From contig CM055067.1 in NCBI GenBank assembly GCA_029204045.2, forward strand, positions 26,052,838-26,116,837: a stretch of DNA of 64,000 bases, written 5' to 3'. The translations under genes and the position numbers were made by a program. Position 1 is the stretch's first letter; every line of letters starts with the position of its first letter. Below the pieces are notes generated by a model, which made no database searches, was not told the origin of the DNA, and worked only from the letters and a program-made list of their open reading frames with translations. Of the stretch, positions 54,611 through 64,000 are shown one piece after another. This DNA is from Tillandsia leiboldiana. Taxonomy: Eukaryota; Streptophyta; Magnoliopsida; Poales; Bromeliaceae.

Positions 54611-56050
54611 ATGCCTCCCCGACGCAGGATGCAGACGCGTTCTCAGCCTTCCTCCTCCGATGAGCCTGAGCAGGAAGAGTCAGCACAGGGTCAGCAGAGT
54701 GAGGTGCAGGAGCTTCGGGCTCAGATGACCCAGTTGTCGGAGGCTGTTCGACGTCAGGAGGAGACTTCACGACGCCAGGAGGAGACCATGGACCGGATGA
54801 TGCGCTTGTTTGAACAGAGGGCGAACCCTGTCATAGCACCCCCTGAGAGTTTCCCTACACCTTCTTCCCCAGCTGTGGCACCTCCTGTTGTGCCAGCGGC
54901 ACCGGCAGCCCCTGTTACACCGGTAACTAGCAGACAGCCGTCCGGGACGGCAGGACAGTTGACCCCTGCAGAGCGGCGTGAGGTGGTTGATTTGTTGATA
55001 AAGTTTCGTCAGTTTGACCCACCTCATTTCTCGGGGCAGAGTTCAGAACCGTGGGAGGCGGAGTCGTGGATCACGGCGATGGAGCGACATTTCGAGATCC
55101 TGTTTATCGAGGAGCGATTTCAGGTACTGTTGGCGACAAACTTCTTGGAGCACAACGCCGAGGCCTGGTGGCGGCGTGTTAGACCTGTTGGTCCACCTGG
55201 GAGTCAGCTTCTTACTTGGGCGGAGTTCCGCAGTCTATTGCTTGGTGCCTTTTTCCAGGAGAGCGTCAGGCAGAGGTTAGAGGAGTAGCTGAAGAATCTC
55301 CGTCAGGGAGATCGGCCCGTGCATGAGTACATTGCAGACTTTAACCAGTTGTTGGCCTGTGTACCGCACGCGGCCAGGGACGAGGCGCATCGGATTTACA
55401 TGTTTGAGCGGGGTTTGCGCCGGGAGATTTATCAGCTCGTCCGTTCGCACAGATTGCAGACGTTGGATGCATCTATGGAGCAGGCACTTTATGTTGAGTG
55501 CGGAGAGGCGGTGATGGATGAGGTGGCTCCAGCTCCTGCAGTGATTCCAGGGGCGAAGCGCCCAGCACCGGTTAATGAGGGACAGACGAGTCGGCAGGCA
55601 CCTCCGAGACTTCCACGATCTCACTCTGAGGGTCGTAGGTTTCAGGGGCGCTAGAGATCTGGTGGGCAACCGCAGCAGCCGCGGTATCAGCAACGACAAC
55701 AGCTCCGGCAGCAGCGATGTGAGCGGTGTGTCATCTGTGGCGGCCCTCATCCACCGTCGCAGTGTGACCAGAGACAGGGACGGTGTTTCCTATGTGGAGA
55801 GTTGGGACATTTTCGAGCAGCTTGTCCCCGAGCCATTCTGTCAGTGCTACCCCTTGCTGTAGCACCTCCCTTGCCTGTTCAGGAAGCGGAGGCCCCTCCG
55901 GTGTACCGTCAGACAGAGTGGGGTACCACGTCGGGAAAGACGGGACGACGGTCTTCAGCACCCAGTGGACAGGTTTACGCAGCTCTGGTGGAGGGTACCC
56001 CGGCAGCAGATCGTGTTGCCGCAGGTATGAGTTTATTTTCAGTCAGCTGA
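54611..56050 (+). pseudogene. gag: H: gag, near-complete, two in-frame TAG codons
   Basis: One reading frame runs 480 codons from ATG at 54611 (MPPRRRMQTR) to TGA at 56048-56050, interrupted by TAG at 55286-55288 and 55652-55654. Residues 30-70 look coiled-coil (SEAVRRQEETSRRQEETMDRM). A proline-rich linker follows. The gag capsid domain spans about 135-290 (EPWEAESWITAMERHFEIL, HNAEAWWRRVRPVGP, VHEYIADFNQLL). Near 370-400 are two zinc knuckles, CVICGGPHPPSQC and CFLCGELGHFRAAC. The C-terminus ends in a sequence resembling the gag-protease junction. I chose 54611 over the ATG at 54590 because MP(L/P)RRR is also the start in C and G. Confidence 0.88.
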
Positions 56051-57150
56051 GTTGAGCATTTCGATACCGCTACATCCTTCTGCATATGTTAGTAGGGCAT
56101 TTGCATTTTTGCATGGATAAGGGCTAGGAATTTTGCTACTTGCATTAGCGATTGGATTCTTCACAGTATCCTACGAGAAGAGGAGGATTGTGGGGCATGA
56201 TCAAGACAGTTGAGACTTGGAATTATACCGGCAGGTGTGAAGGTTCAGTGACGGCTCCACGACTCAGATTGAGCACACGCGATGGACCAGCTGGTGCGGT
56301 ATCGTGCAACGACTGATTGTGGAATGAGAACGGCGACCTTCCCGCGAGTAGGACAACAGGAGGTTTTTTTTTTTTTTTTACAGGTCACCCGAGTATCCTC
56401 CCTGCAGAAGTGGCTTCAGCGGTTTTGGGTTAGGTGCTACCTTTTGAGCGTAGGTGACGATTAGGACTAGAGGATGTGTCCCTAGGGGTCACGGTTAGAT
56501 AGTAGCTTCCATTTTGTAGCCACAGCAGGAATGACTTCAACACTTCGCTTCTTTTTCTTGCCTTTATACTGAAATTTATGAACAGGACGAAAACTTCGAA
56601 AGGCTACTCTAGAAATGGAGACAGTGCCCGAACCTGTTCTTGTTTGATTGGGGCGAAGGCACTGGTCTTTCGGAATTTTTGGACTTTTCATTAATTTCAG
56701 CTATTTTCTAAATAAAGAGTTGTGGTTGATGACTTTCCTGCTAGTGGGGCCTTTACCTTTCTTGTTGATTGTATTGGCGTACTTCGAGTAGATTTGGACG
56801 AGTTAGTACAGTGGGTTTGCTTTTTGAGGTTGTTGCTTGTCCCCGCAATTTGTTGGAAGTCCTCGTGTTCCACATCCTAGCTCAGTGATAGTATATTTTG
56901 GATCCCTCGCCTGTGATTGACTCACTCCACTTAGGATCCGTGAGTGTTTGGAGTACGAGGGACGCCCGTTGCGAATCCTGTCTCGTGAGAAGAGAGGATT
57001 GCGCAACAGGGCCATGCCGCACTTGTCTTTGTTGAGGAGCAATCACGGGGAGTGAGTGGTGTTTGGGGAGCTGGAGTTGGTATTGATGGATACCCACTTT
57101 TCTGTTTGAGACTCCCGTTGAGGATGTTAGTTTCGAGGACGAAACTCTTT
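56051..57150 (+). other. H: noncoding 3' internal region
   Basis: No protein is encoded. There is a 15-base poly-T run near 56366, a stem-loop module at 56596-56680 (core 56633-56650) and a block near 56880-57050 shared with F and E, ending in TTTCGAGGACGAAACT. C, E, F and G share parts in the same order, so this block was conserved as sequence after pol was lost. Confidence 0.6.
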
Positions 57151-57164
57151 TTAGTGGGGGAGGA
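57151..57164 (+). other. Element H polypurine tract
   Basis: TTAGTGGGGGAGGA lies directly before the 3' LTR at 57165. Confidence 0.87.
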
Positions 57165-60100
57165 TGTGATGATCCGGACTTTTGTAGAAGCCTTTACAGC
57201 TTTAATAGTGATTACAAGAAGCTTACACAATGTATCAGAGCTCGTAGTGTCGAAAACGGATTTTTAAAATGGATTCGGCACGAAAAACGGAGCAAATTGG
57301 CTTTTCCGGGAGCTTTCGGCAAAATTTCGGATGAGAATTTGGCGAAATGGACGGCGGATTTGGACTCAGCGCGCGAAAACGATCAAAATGGTATATTCAC
57401 TTAATTTTCGGCACAAATTACTGTTCACGCCGGAACAGTAATTTCGGCCGCCGAAAACACTGTTCCGGCGACCGACGGCAGGCGGCAGACGGCAGCGCAC
57501 GGCGGAGCAAGGCGGCGCAGGGGCGGAGCAGGGCCGCGGGTAGCGCGGGCAGGCGCGGGCAGCGCGCAGGCGCGGGGTCCACAGAATAGGCGTGCACCGG
57601 GTGCACCGAAGACTCAGAAGGCCACGTGGCAGCCTCTGATTGGTCCGGCGGCGTCAAGGGTGGAGGCTTGTCCCTGACACGTGGCGCGCTGTGATTGGCC
57701 GACACGATCCGGAAGACCCGGCGCGTGGACCGGGCTCGTGCGCCCCGTGGACCACGTGGGACACGTGGCGGCTGTTCATTGGCGGGCGCACGGCCGCCCA
57801 CGTGTGCCGGGCGCGTGAGAAACATGGGCGGCGGGGGACACGTGGCGTGTTTTCATTGGCTTGTACGGCTGTTTCGTGTTCTGTGAGGCGTGGCGCAATC
57901 TGATTGGCCGGATTTGGTGTTTCCTGTTCGGCCTGGGATCTGGTGTGGAGCCCGAATAGGATTTTGACCCATTATAAATACCCTTCTCTCTCTCTCTGCC
58001 ATTTCCGAGTTTTAGAGAGAGAAAATGAGAGTGAGCCCTTAATGAAAGTTTTTCCCTTCTCTGTCCTCTATCTACCCTAGCAATTTCAGAATTTTTGGAG
58101 TTGCCGACAGCGAGTTATCTGCGACGCGGCGTACTGCGACGATTTTTAGTTTCGGCCCATTTTCTGTCGCAGTTCAGTCGGAAATTCCCTGTGAGAAAAC
58201 CAGGAGGAATTTTTGGATGATTTCTGCAACACCATGTTCCTAAGAGGTAAGGCTTCATTTTCCGTGTTGATCGCTTCACCTCGTTTCGCACTTTTGGCAT
58301 GGTTTACGAGGCATCTCTAAGCCCCTGTTTTGCTGGTAGTTTTTCTGGACTGCAGAGCCTTCTCGGATTTTTATCTCTGCACTCGGGTATCGGAATTCAA
58401 CATTGAGGACTCGATTGACATCTACGCTTCGCGAGGATCGCCGTCGTATTTTTATTGGAATTTTTGGAATTTACCTCAAAGGTGATAATAATGCTTCTTT
58501 TGGACAGAAATTTCAGCAAAACTGTACACATGGAATTTTGCATTGTTTGTAATGTTTGGGATATATCTTTGTACCCAGGAGGAGTTTTTGGGTGTTTTTA
58601 GGCCTGTTGGAATCGTGGGAATCTGAGGATTCATCCCCGTGCAGTTTCAGCTTATTTGGATCTTGGTTTAACGCGCGTTACAGGTGGATGACCTTTTCTT
58701 CAAAATCGATGGACTGGACATTAATTCTATTTTAGTAGGATTATGCATGATTGTGAGTTTATTGGATTTTCCTCCAAGTCTGCGGACTTTCCCCCTAATT
58801 CTAGTAGTGTAGCTTTGATCATACTAGAATAGATGTTATCTTTGATATGAGTCATGTGATTTGACTAGCACCCCGACATATGATTGCATTTATTTAGCCA
58901 GACTGTCGGAATATGTTCACATGGGCAATGCTCTTGTATGTTCTAGTCCCCATCCCTTTGGATTCCTTTCCTTGGATATAGAGCTTTTCTCGCCTTGATA
59001 GTGGGCTGAGTAGTTGGGTTAGTGTGGGATGCATGTTACACTCGTGCCGGGGGCCGAGTGGAGTCTGGTAGTTGTACTTGGGCGTTTATCTGTGGTGGGA
59101 GCCGTTTGGGTAAACGGCAGTCCCGAGATGTCTTGTTTCCTTGTTTTATTTGTCTCCACTGCGTTCATGGCAGTTGCATATCGGTGTTAGTACGACCTAG
59201 GACCCAGACTGATTTCAGGCACACATGATTTCTGTAAACTAATGTTTTCTTCCAAAATTTCGAGGGGTCGCCGGAGCCTGTTCTTGTTTGATTTGGGTAA
59301 AGGTAATAGCCCTTCGGAGTTTGGAAAATAAGACTTATTTAAACAGATTTTATGGAAAGAACTAAAATATATTAATTTGGGTTTCTCAGATTAAAATAGT
59401 TTTCAGTAACAACTGTCATCTTTTTATTACAACTTCCTCACCCGAGAGAGTTTGGGTGATCTGGGTTCTAGGGGCCGTTCCTCTTCAGGACGAAAGCTAC
59501 GGGGGCCGTGCCTGGAACCTGTTCTTGTTTGATAGGGTTGTAGGTGTTGGTCTCCCAGAACTTTCGGATCCTGGTTGGTGTCTTTCGCATGTTGTACCAA
59601 GGTTTTCGCGTTCCCGAACTGTAAGGAGGTCGGGAACCTTGATGGGCGGAGCCAGGAGTCTGTTCTTGTTTGATTGGGGTTCTAGGCGCCGACTTATCGG
59701 GGTTTTCGAACCCTTATGGTGTCGGTCCTTTCTGTGTTATCTATGAGTTTGAGATCTATGTGGGAGCCGTTGGCTTGACGGTGGTCCCGGCTGTGAGTAT
59801 TCAGTTACTGTGGTTCTTGTTGATCATGGATTTGGACTATAGCCTGCATGAGCCATTTGAGCTCGACAGAGATGCGCGGATACTTTGCTCGGTGGGGTCG
59901 CGCCCCTCGAGTGCCACTACGGAGTTGGGCCTGTTACTTGCTATCGCGACTTGTCGACGCAGTCCCTCTGGCTGGGCCAGCTTTGGCAGTCACGGACACC
60001 CTACGGTAGACCCGTCCTGTTGAGGATGTGCGGCAGTAGGTGGGCGCAGGTTTGACTGGACCCTTTGTGGCAGTCAGGTTGGTTGGGCGACTATACTTCA

Positions 60101-60703
60101 GTGTTAGTAGATGCATCATGTTTCCATCTGTTCCACTTTTTGAGCATCTAGATAGAGGCATAGTAGCTGTAGAGTTTATTTTTCCAGCTCTTTCCTTTCA
60201 GTACTGCATTTGTTACTTTATGCCTCTAGTAGACTTAGTGGGCAGACCGTCGGGCTTGTTGGCGGCACCCACTGAGAACTACTGTGGGACGTAGTTCTCA
60301 CACCCGTCGTGGTGTATATTTCCCCAGGGCCTTCTACTCTTGTTCCTGTTACTCCTGTTGCTGATCCGGCTGATCGAGGTAAGGGAGTCGCGAGATAGAT
60401 CCCTACCAGTTGTCGTCCAGAGAGTAGATGTACCCCCTTACTATTTTGAGAGTTACATTTTGAGAGACCTTTGTAGTGAGGTTCACTTGTACGTTTTCTT
60501 TTATAGTTGAGAGACTTTGTACATTTGTGAGGACTTGGGTTGTATTATTTTTATTTCAGTAGTGTACTTTTCAGCTCTGATATCAGTATAGCTATAGTAT
60601 CATTCCTTTTGCAGGTTAGACGCTTCGTCTATACGGTGTTTTCCGTATGGGCGGCGGATCTGTTGGCGGGCCCGGGTCGCAGATTCGACCCCGGGGCATG
60701 ACA
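57165..60703 (+). repeat. Element H, 3' LTR
   Basis: This is the 3539-bp partner of 50800-54320. The 18-bp excess falls in a gcgggcagg-type microrepeat near 57540-57580. Four exact ERSE-I composites are at 57623-57643, 57678-57698, 57762-57782 and 57839-57859, and the TATA box is at 57973-57980. Stem-loop cores start at 59277, 59518 and 59659. The terminal GGCGTGACA has become GGCATGACA. Confidence 0.95.
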
Positions 60704-60708
60704 CTTCT

Positions 60709-62345
60709 GTTAGTGGGCACTGTTATTGCTCCCGGGCCGTTTTTATAAACTGAGAGAACCCTTTTATGCAAGAACTGGTCCTGAACGTATGTTTCAGTAG
60801 GTGATACATCTAGCCTTGGAGAGGGTTCGGGATTTCTTGCAGGTTTATAAGATTTTAGTCGAGGGATGTTGCTCCGACTTGGACACGAGTGTGAGGTGTA
60901 TCTTTTGAGCATTTGAGTTGTTCCGATCTAGTTGATCGTAGACTTAGCCTGCTTATACTACTTGTTGAGATATAGGAGACATGCTTGATACTCGCTGGGG
61001 TTGCTCCCCTCGGGTTACGCTGCGGAGGAGTAGTTGTAATGATATCACTGGCCGAGTTACCAGGCGGATACATACCACTGGCCGAGTTACCAGATGGATA
61101 CATATCACTGGCCGAGTTACCAGGTGGATAAGTATCACTGGCCGAGTTACCAGGTGGATACATATCACTGGCCGAGTTACCAGGCGGATACATACCACTG
61201 GCCGAGTTACCAGATGGATACATATCACTGGCCGAGTTACCAGGTGGATAAGTATCACTGGCCGAGTTACCAGGTGGATACATCTCACTGGACGAGTTAC
61301 CAGGCGGATACATACCACTGGCTGAGTTACCAGATGGATACATATCACTGGCCGAGTTACCAGATGGATACATATCACTGGCCGAGTTACCAGGTGGATA
61401 AGTATCACTGGCCGAGTTACCAGGTGGATACATATCACTGGCCGAGTTACCAGGCGGATACATACCCCTGGCCGAGTTACCAGATGGATACATATCACTG
61501 GCCGAGTTACCAGGTGGATAAGTACCACTGGCCGAGTTACCAGATGGGTACATGCCACTGGCCGAGTTACCAGATAGGTACATACTACTGGCCGAGTTAC
61601 CAGAATGGTACATACCACTGGCCGAGTTACCAGATGGTTACGTACCACTAGCCGAGTTACCAGATGGGTACATGCCACTGGCCGAGTTACCAGATAGGTA
61701 CATACTACTGGCCGAGTTACCAGATAGGTACATACTACTGGCTGAGTTACCAGGCGGATACATACCACTGGCCGAGTTACCAGATGGATACATATCACTG
61801 GCCGAGTTACCAGATGGATATATATCACTGGCCGAGTTACCAGGTAGATAAGTATCACTGGCCGAGTTACCAGGTAGATAAGTATCACTGGCCGAGTTAC
61901 CAGGTGGATACATATCACTGGCCGAGTTACCAGGCGGATACATACCCCTGGCCGAGTTACCAGATGGATACATATCACTGGCCGAGTTACCAGGTGGATA
62001 AGTACCACTGGCCGAGTTACCAGATGGGTACATGCCACTGGCCGAGTTACCAGATAGGTACATACTACTGGCCGAGTTACCAGAATCGTACATACCACTG
62101 GCCGAGTTACCAGATGGTTACGTACCACTGGCCGAGTTACCAGATGGGTACATGCCACTGGCCGAGTTACCAGATAGGTACATACTACTGGCCGAGTTAC
62201 CAGATAGGTACATACTACTGGCCAAGTTACCAGATGGGTATTTTTCCCTGGCCGAGTTACCAGGAGGCTAGTTCCCTGGCCGAGTTACCAGGATGATATT
62301 TTTCCCTGGCCGAGTTACCAGGAGGGCATTTTTCCCTGGCCGAGT
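60709..62345 (+). mobile_element. LTR I, part 2
   Basis: This continues LTR I after H's duplicated CTTCT (60704-60708). It contains the lineage's typical 3' LTR blocks (gttgatcgtagacttagcctgc near 60940, then CTGGGGTTGCTCCCCTCGGG) followed by a long 30-bp tandem array. Copia LTR J interrupts it at 62346, so the U5 end of I is outside the window. Confidence 0.75.
61040..62345 (+). repeat. 30-bp tandem array, about 43 copies, in LTR I
   Basis: The unit is close to CACTGGCCGAGTTACCAGRT plus GGRTACATAC. CTGG and CCAG can pair within each copy. Variants recur in fixed order: a block of about 15-16 units (about 61291-61740) is repeated at about 61741-62220, so there is higher-order structure. The last few copies drift to tttttccctgg. 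Because 30 is divisible by three, all frames stay open for hundreds of codons on both strands; these are not genes. Confidence 0.93.
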
Positions 62346-63090
62346 TGTTGGATTATATATAATTGGATCTAAATAGGGGAAAAAACACCTAAAGGGGGGT
62401 GAATAGGTGTAAATAATAAACACTCAAAAATCTTTGCGATATAAAAACCCAATGCGGAAAAATAAATAACACGCAGAGATTTTTACGTGGAAAACTCCAA
62501 ACCGGAGTAAAAAACCACGGGACCGATAACACGGTGAAATCCACTAGAATTATAACACATACAAAGGTGATATACCGTACTCACAGACGACTCAACCTTT
62601 TTCCATACGCTCCTAGTTGATCTTCTCCGCTCGCTCCGCAACGCTTCTCTGATCCACGATCTGCGTCCAACGCCGAATCCACGACGTCCAACGTCGACTC
62701 CACGACGTCCGACCGAATCCACGGTCTTCACCCAGTAGCACGCTTCGAGTCCACGAACGTACCTCGCTCCGAATCCACGAGAGCGGTTGCACCTTGAATC
62801 CACAAGGCCACGCGAGTCCACGCGCCGATTTTGGGAAAATCGTTGTTTTTGGGTGGTGACGATCCGCCGAATACTTAGATTAGAAATAGATCGGAAATAC
62901 CATCTAAGTATTCATTAATTTGATTCTACTCAAAATCTGAGTTTGGAAAACCTAGAATCAAATTAATAATATAGATGAAGAAACATAGAATTAAATCTAG
63001 TATTTCCTTTCTTCTCTATATGTGGATTTTTCTATTTCGGTCGTATTTTTTGCTTTTTGCGTCGTACCCTAAAAAATGAATTAAAGGGTC

Positions 63091-63099
63091 TATATATAG
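63091..63099 (-). promoter_or_regulatory. TATA box of J LTR
   Basis: CTATATATA on the minus strand, about 510 bp inside the LTR and about 65 bp downstream of the palindrome array. Confidence 0.65.
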
Positions 63100-63163
63100 G
63101 TTAGAAACCGTTGGAAGAAGATAAGAATCAAAAACTACCTTTTCTGGGAATTTTCAGGACGAC

Positions 63164-63384
63164 GATCCGGATCGGATTTCGGCGATCCGGATTGCAGTAA
63201 CGAGACAGACAGTTTCCTGAAAAACAAAGGTTCGGGATCCGGATCGAAGTGCCTGATCTGGATCGTTCATACAATTCAGCAAAAACCCATGTTCGGGATC
63301 CGGATCAGAAGGGGCTTGGATCCGGATTGAAATTGCGTATGAACTAATACCCTTCGGGATCCGGATTGGAATGTCTGATCCGGA
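63164..63384 (-). promoter_or_regulatory. ATCCGGAT palindrome array upstream of the J promoter
   Basis: Seven copies of palindromic ATCCGGAT and one variant (ATCTGGAT) occur near 63165, 63184, 63237, 63257, 63298, 63318, 63358 and 63376. They come as pairs about 19-20 bp apart, repeated every 60 bp or so. Most are preceded by GG or G and sit in the 65-290 bp upstream of the TATA box. The binding factor is unknown to me. Confidence 0.7.
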
Positions 63385-63613
63385 TCCTGAACATGTCCCA
63401 TGTCCAGTTTTTGATTTTTATGCAATTAAAAATTCATCCAAGTGTTTCTACACTATAAGAAGTATTCGGATCACCAAAAATAATTAGTTAAACATACCTG
63501 ATCCTTTTGAATTCTTCTTTCTTGAGATTGAGTTATATGATCCAACCTTCTTTATCTTCAATCTTCAAGACTTAACCGAATTCACGAAATACGCCAACTC
63601 AAATTCCGTAACA

Positions 63614-64000
63614 ATCTCCCCCTTTGGCGGTTTCGTGACAAAACACAAATCCACTCAAGAAAATTCAAAAAGATATTTTTTTTGCTATCACCATACAACA
63701 AAAATTTACAATGGAGATCCAAAATAAAATAGATACATGAGTTAAACTCCTAAAACAGACTCTAGACTTAGACATCTGTACTCTCTGCAAAAGAAATCAT
63801 TCTTGACAAAAGAAATCGTTAAATACCTCAAGAATTTTATGTCATTCAAAAACCACACACAGAGATAAAGTTTATACTCATTTATACTTACCATGACATT
63901 TATACATTCAGATATGTAATTGGATCATAGTTAAAAACCAACATATCTTCTATGCATTCAAAATCCAAATGTCACAAAATTGTTGGTCAACATCAACTTG
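63614..64000 (-). mobile_element. Element J: 3' end of internal region
   Basis: Starting with the polypurine tract CCAAAGGGGGAGAT (63627-63614, minus strand), this AT-rich stretch is the untranslated region between pol and the 3' LTR. No protein domain is readable in the 387 bp available; gag-pol would lie to the right of the window. Confidence 0.75.

Larger units (their letters stand above)
50800..60703 (+). mobile_element. Element H: complete TR-GAG/LARD-like retrotransposon
   Basis: This 9904-bp element has LTRs of 3521 bp (50800-54320) and 3539 bp (57165-60703), starting TGTGATGAT and ending CGTGACA or CATGACA. The target duplication CTTCT (50795-50799, 60704-60708) is perfect. The 2844-bp internal region contains a tRNA-Met primer site, a nearly whole gag with two in-frame TAG codons, a noncoding block with a structured motif, and a polypurine tract. 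Protease, RT, RNase H and integrase are absent, so it depends on enzymes from another element. It is the best-preserved member of the family in this window. Confidence 0.96.
62346..63613 (-). mobile_element. Element J: Ty1/copia-type 3' LTR
   Basis: The 1268-bp LTR begins TGTTACGGAATTTGAG and ends TATATAATCCAACA in element orientation. A tract AAAGGGGGAGAT lies directly outside its start, as in many plant copia elements. Near its end is a TTTTCCACGTAAAAATCTC block (62472-62493) common in copia LTRs. U3 contains the ATCCGGAT palindrome array and a TATA box. A run of about nine TCCACG motifs lies at 62650-62825. It is inserted into the 30-bp array; CGAGT (62341-62345) is the expected target duplication, whose partner is beyond the window. 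Confidence 0.85.

Noticed and set aside
60953..62158. 401-codon open frame and others across the 30-bp array on both strands
   Set aside because: The unit length is a multiple of three and lacks stops in several frames, so long frames are automatic. They lack any domain and begin in LTR sequence.
61040..62345. Regular 30-bp array as a CRISPR
   Set aside because: Units are contiguous with no unique spacers, the context is plant LTR sequence, and no cas genes are present.

Overview
This window is intergenic plant DNA made almost entirely of nested LTR retrotransposons. I found no host gene. A flowering plant is indicated by tRNA-Met-primed Ty3/gypsy elements with a Tekay/Del-like chromodomain integrase, a Ty1/copia LTR, and a Cassandra-type TRIM with 5S-rRNA-like LTRs. 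The species cannot be named from this sequence.

Layout, with element letters used throughout. B: 3' LTR and pol remnant, minus strand (1-1172, 10926-about 13290), interrupted by complete element A (1173-10920, minus, TSD GCCAC). F: internal remnant plus 3' LTR, plus strand (about 13290-39327), interrupted by complete element C (15164-24605, minus, TSD GATTG) and by solo LTR D (24769-38817, minus, TSD GTATC/GTACC). D itself is split by complete element E (26366-37324, plus, TSD GTCCA). X: truncated LTR (39328-42056, plus), entered by G (from 42057, minus). G carries the small TRIM K (47827-48404, TSD CCAAT), and its second LTR is entered by LTR I (49686-62345, plus). I is split by complete element H (50800-60703, plus, TSD CTTCT), and its 30-bp tandem array is entered by copia LTR J (62346 to the window end, minus).

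The Ty3/gypsy-like elements form one related set. LTRs are about 2.9-4.1 kb. They end in the same U5 sequence, and a TGGTATCAGAGC primer site lies 8 bp inside. Internal regions are only about 2.4-3.9 kb. H keeps a nearly whole gag that stops at the gag-protease boundary and has no pol, which fits the TR-GAG/LARD class. B keeps the only recognisable RNase H-integrase-chromodomain region, now broken, and resembles the type of autonomous partner that could have supplied enzymes in trans.

The most interesting signals lie in the LTRs. (1) U3 regions of several elements carry exact CCAAT-N10-CACG composites, the plant ER-stress response element ERSE-I: four per LTR in H, others in D, C and G. (2) A splice-donor-like AG|GTGGGT and an acceptor-like TGCAG|GT recur at matching places in most LTRs and would define a 1.7-2.1 kb intron inside the LTR transcript. 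(3) The U5 end folds into three consecutive hairpins with compensatory changes between elements. (4) A stem-loop module with core CTGTTCTTGTTTGATT recurs 21 times, in LTRs and just upstream of polypurine tracts. (5) Palindrome arrays sit just upstream of the TATA boxes of A (20-bp register) and J. All reading was by eye; no alignment or folding program was run.
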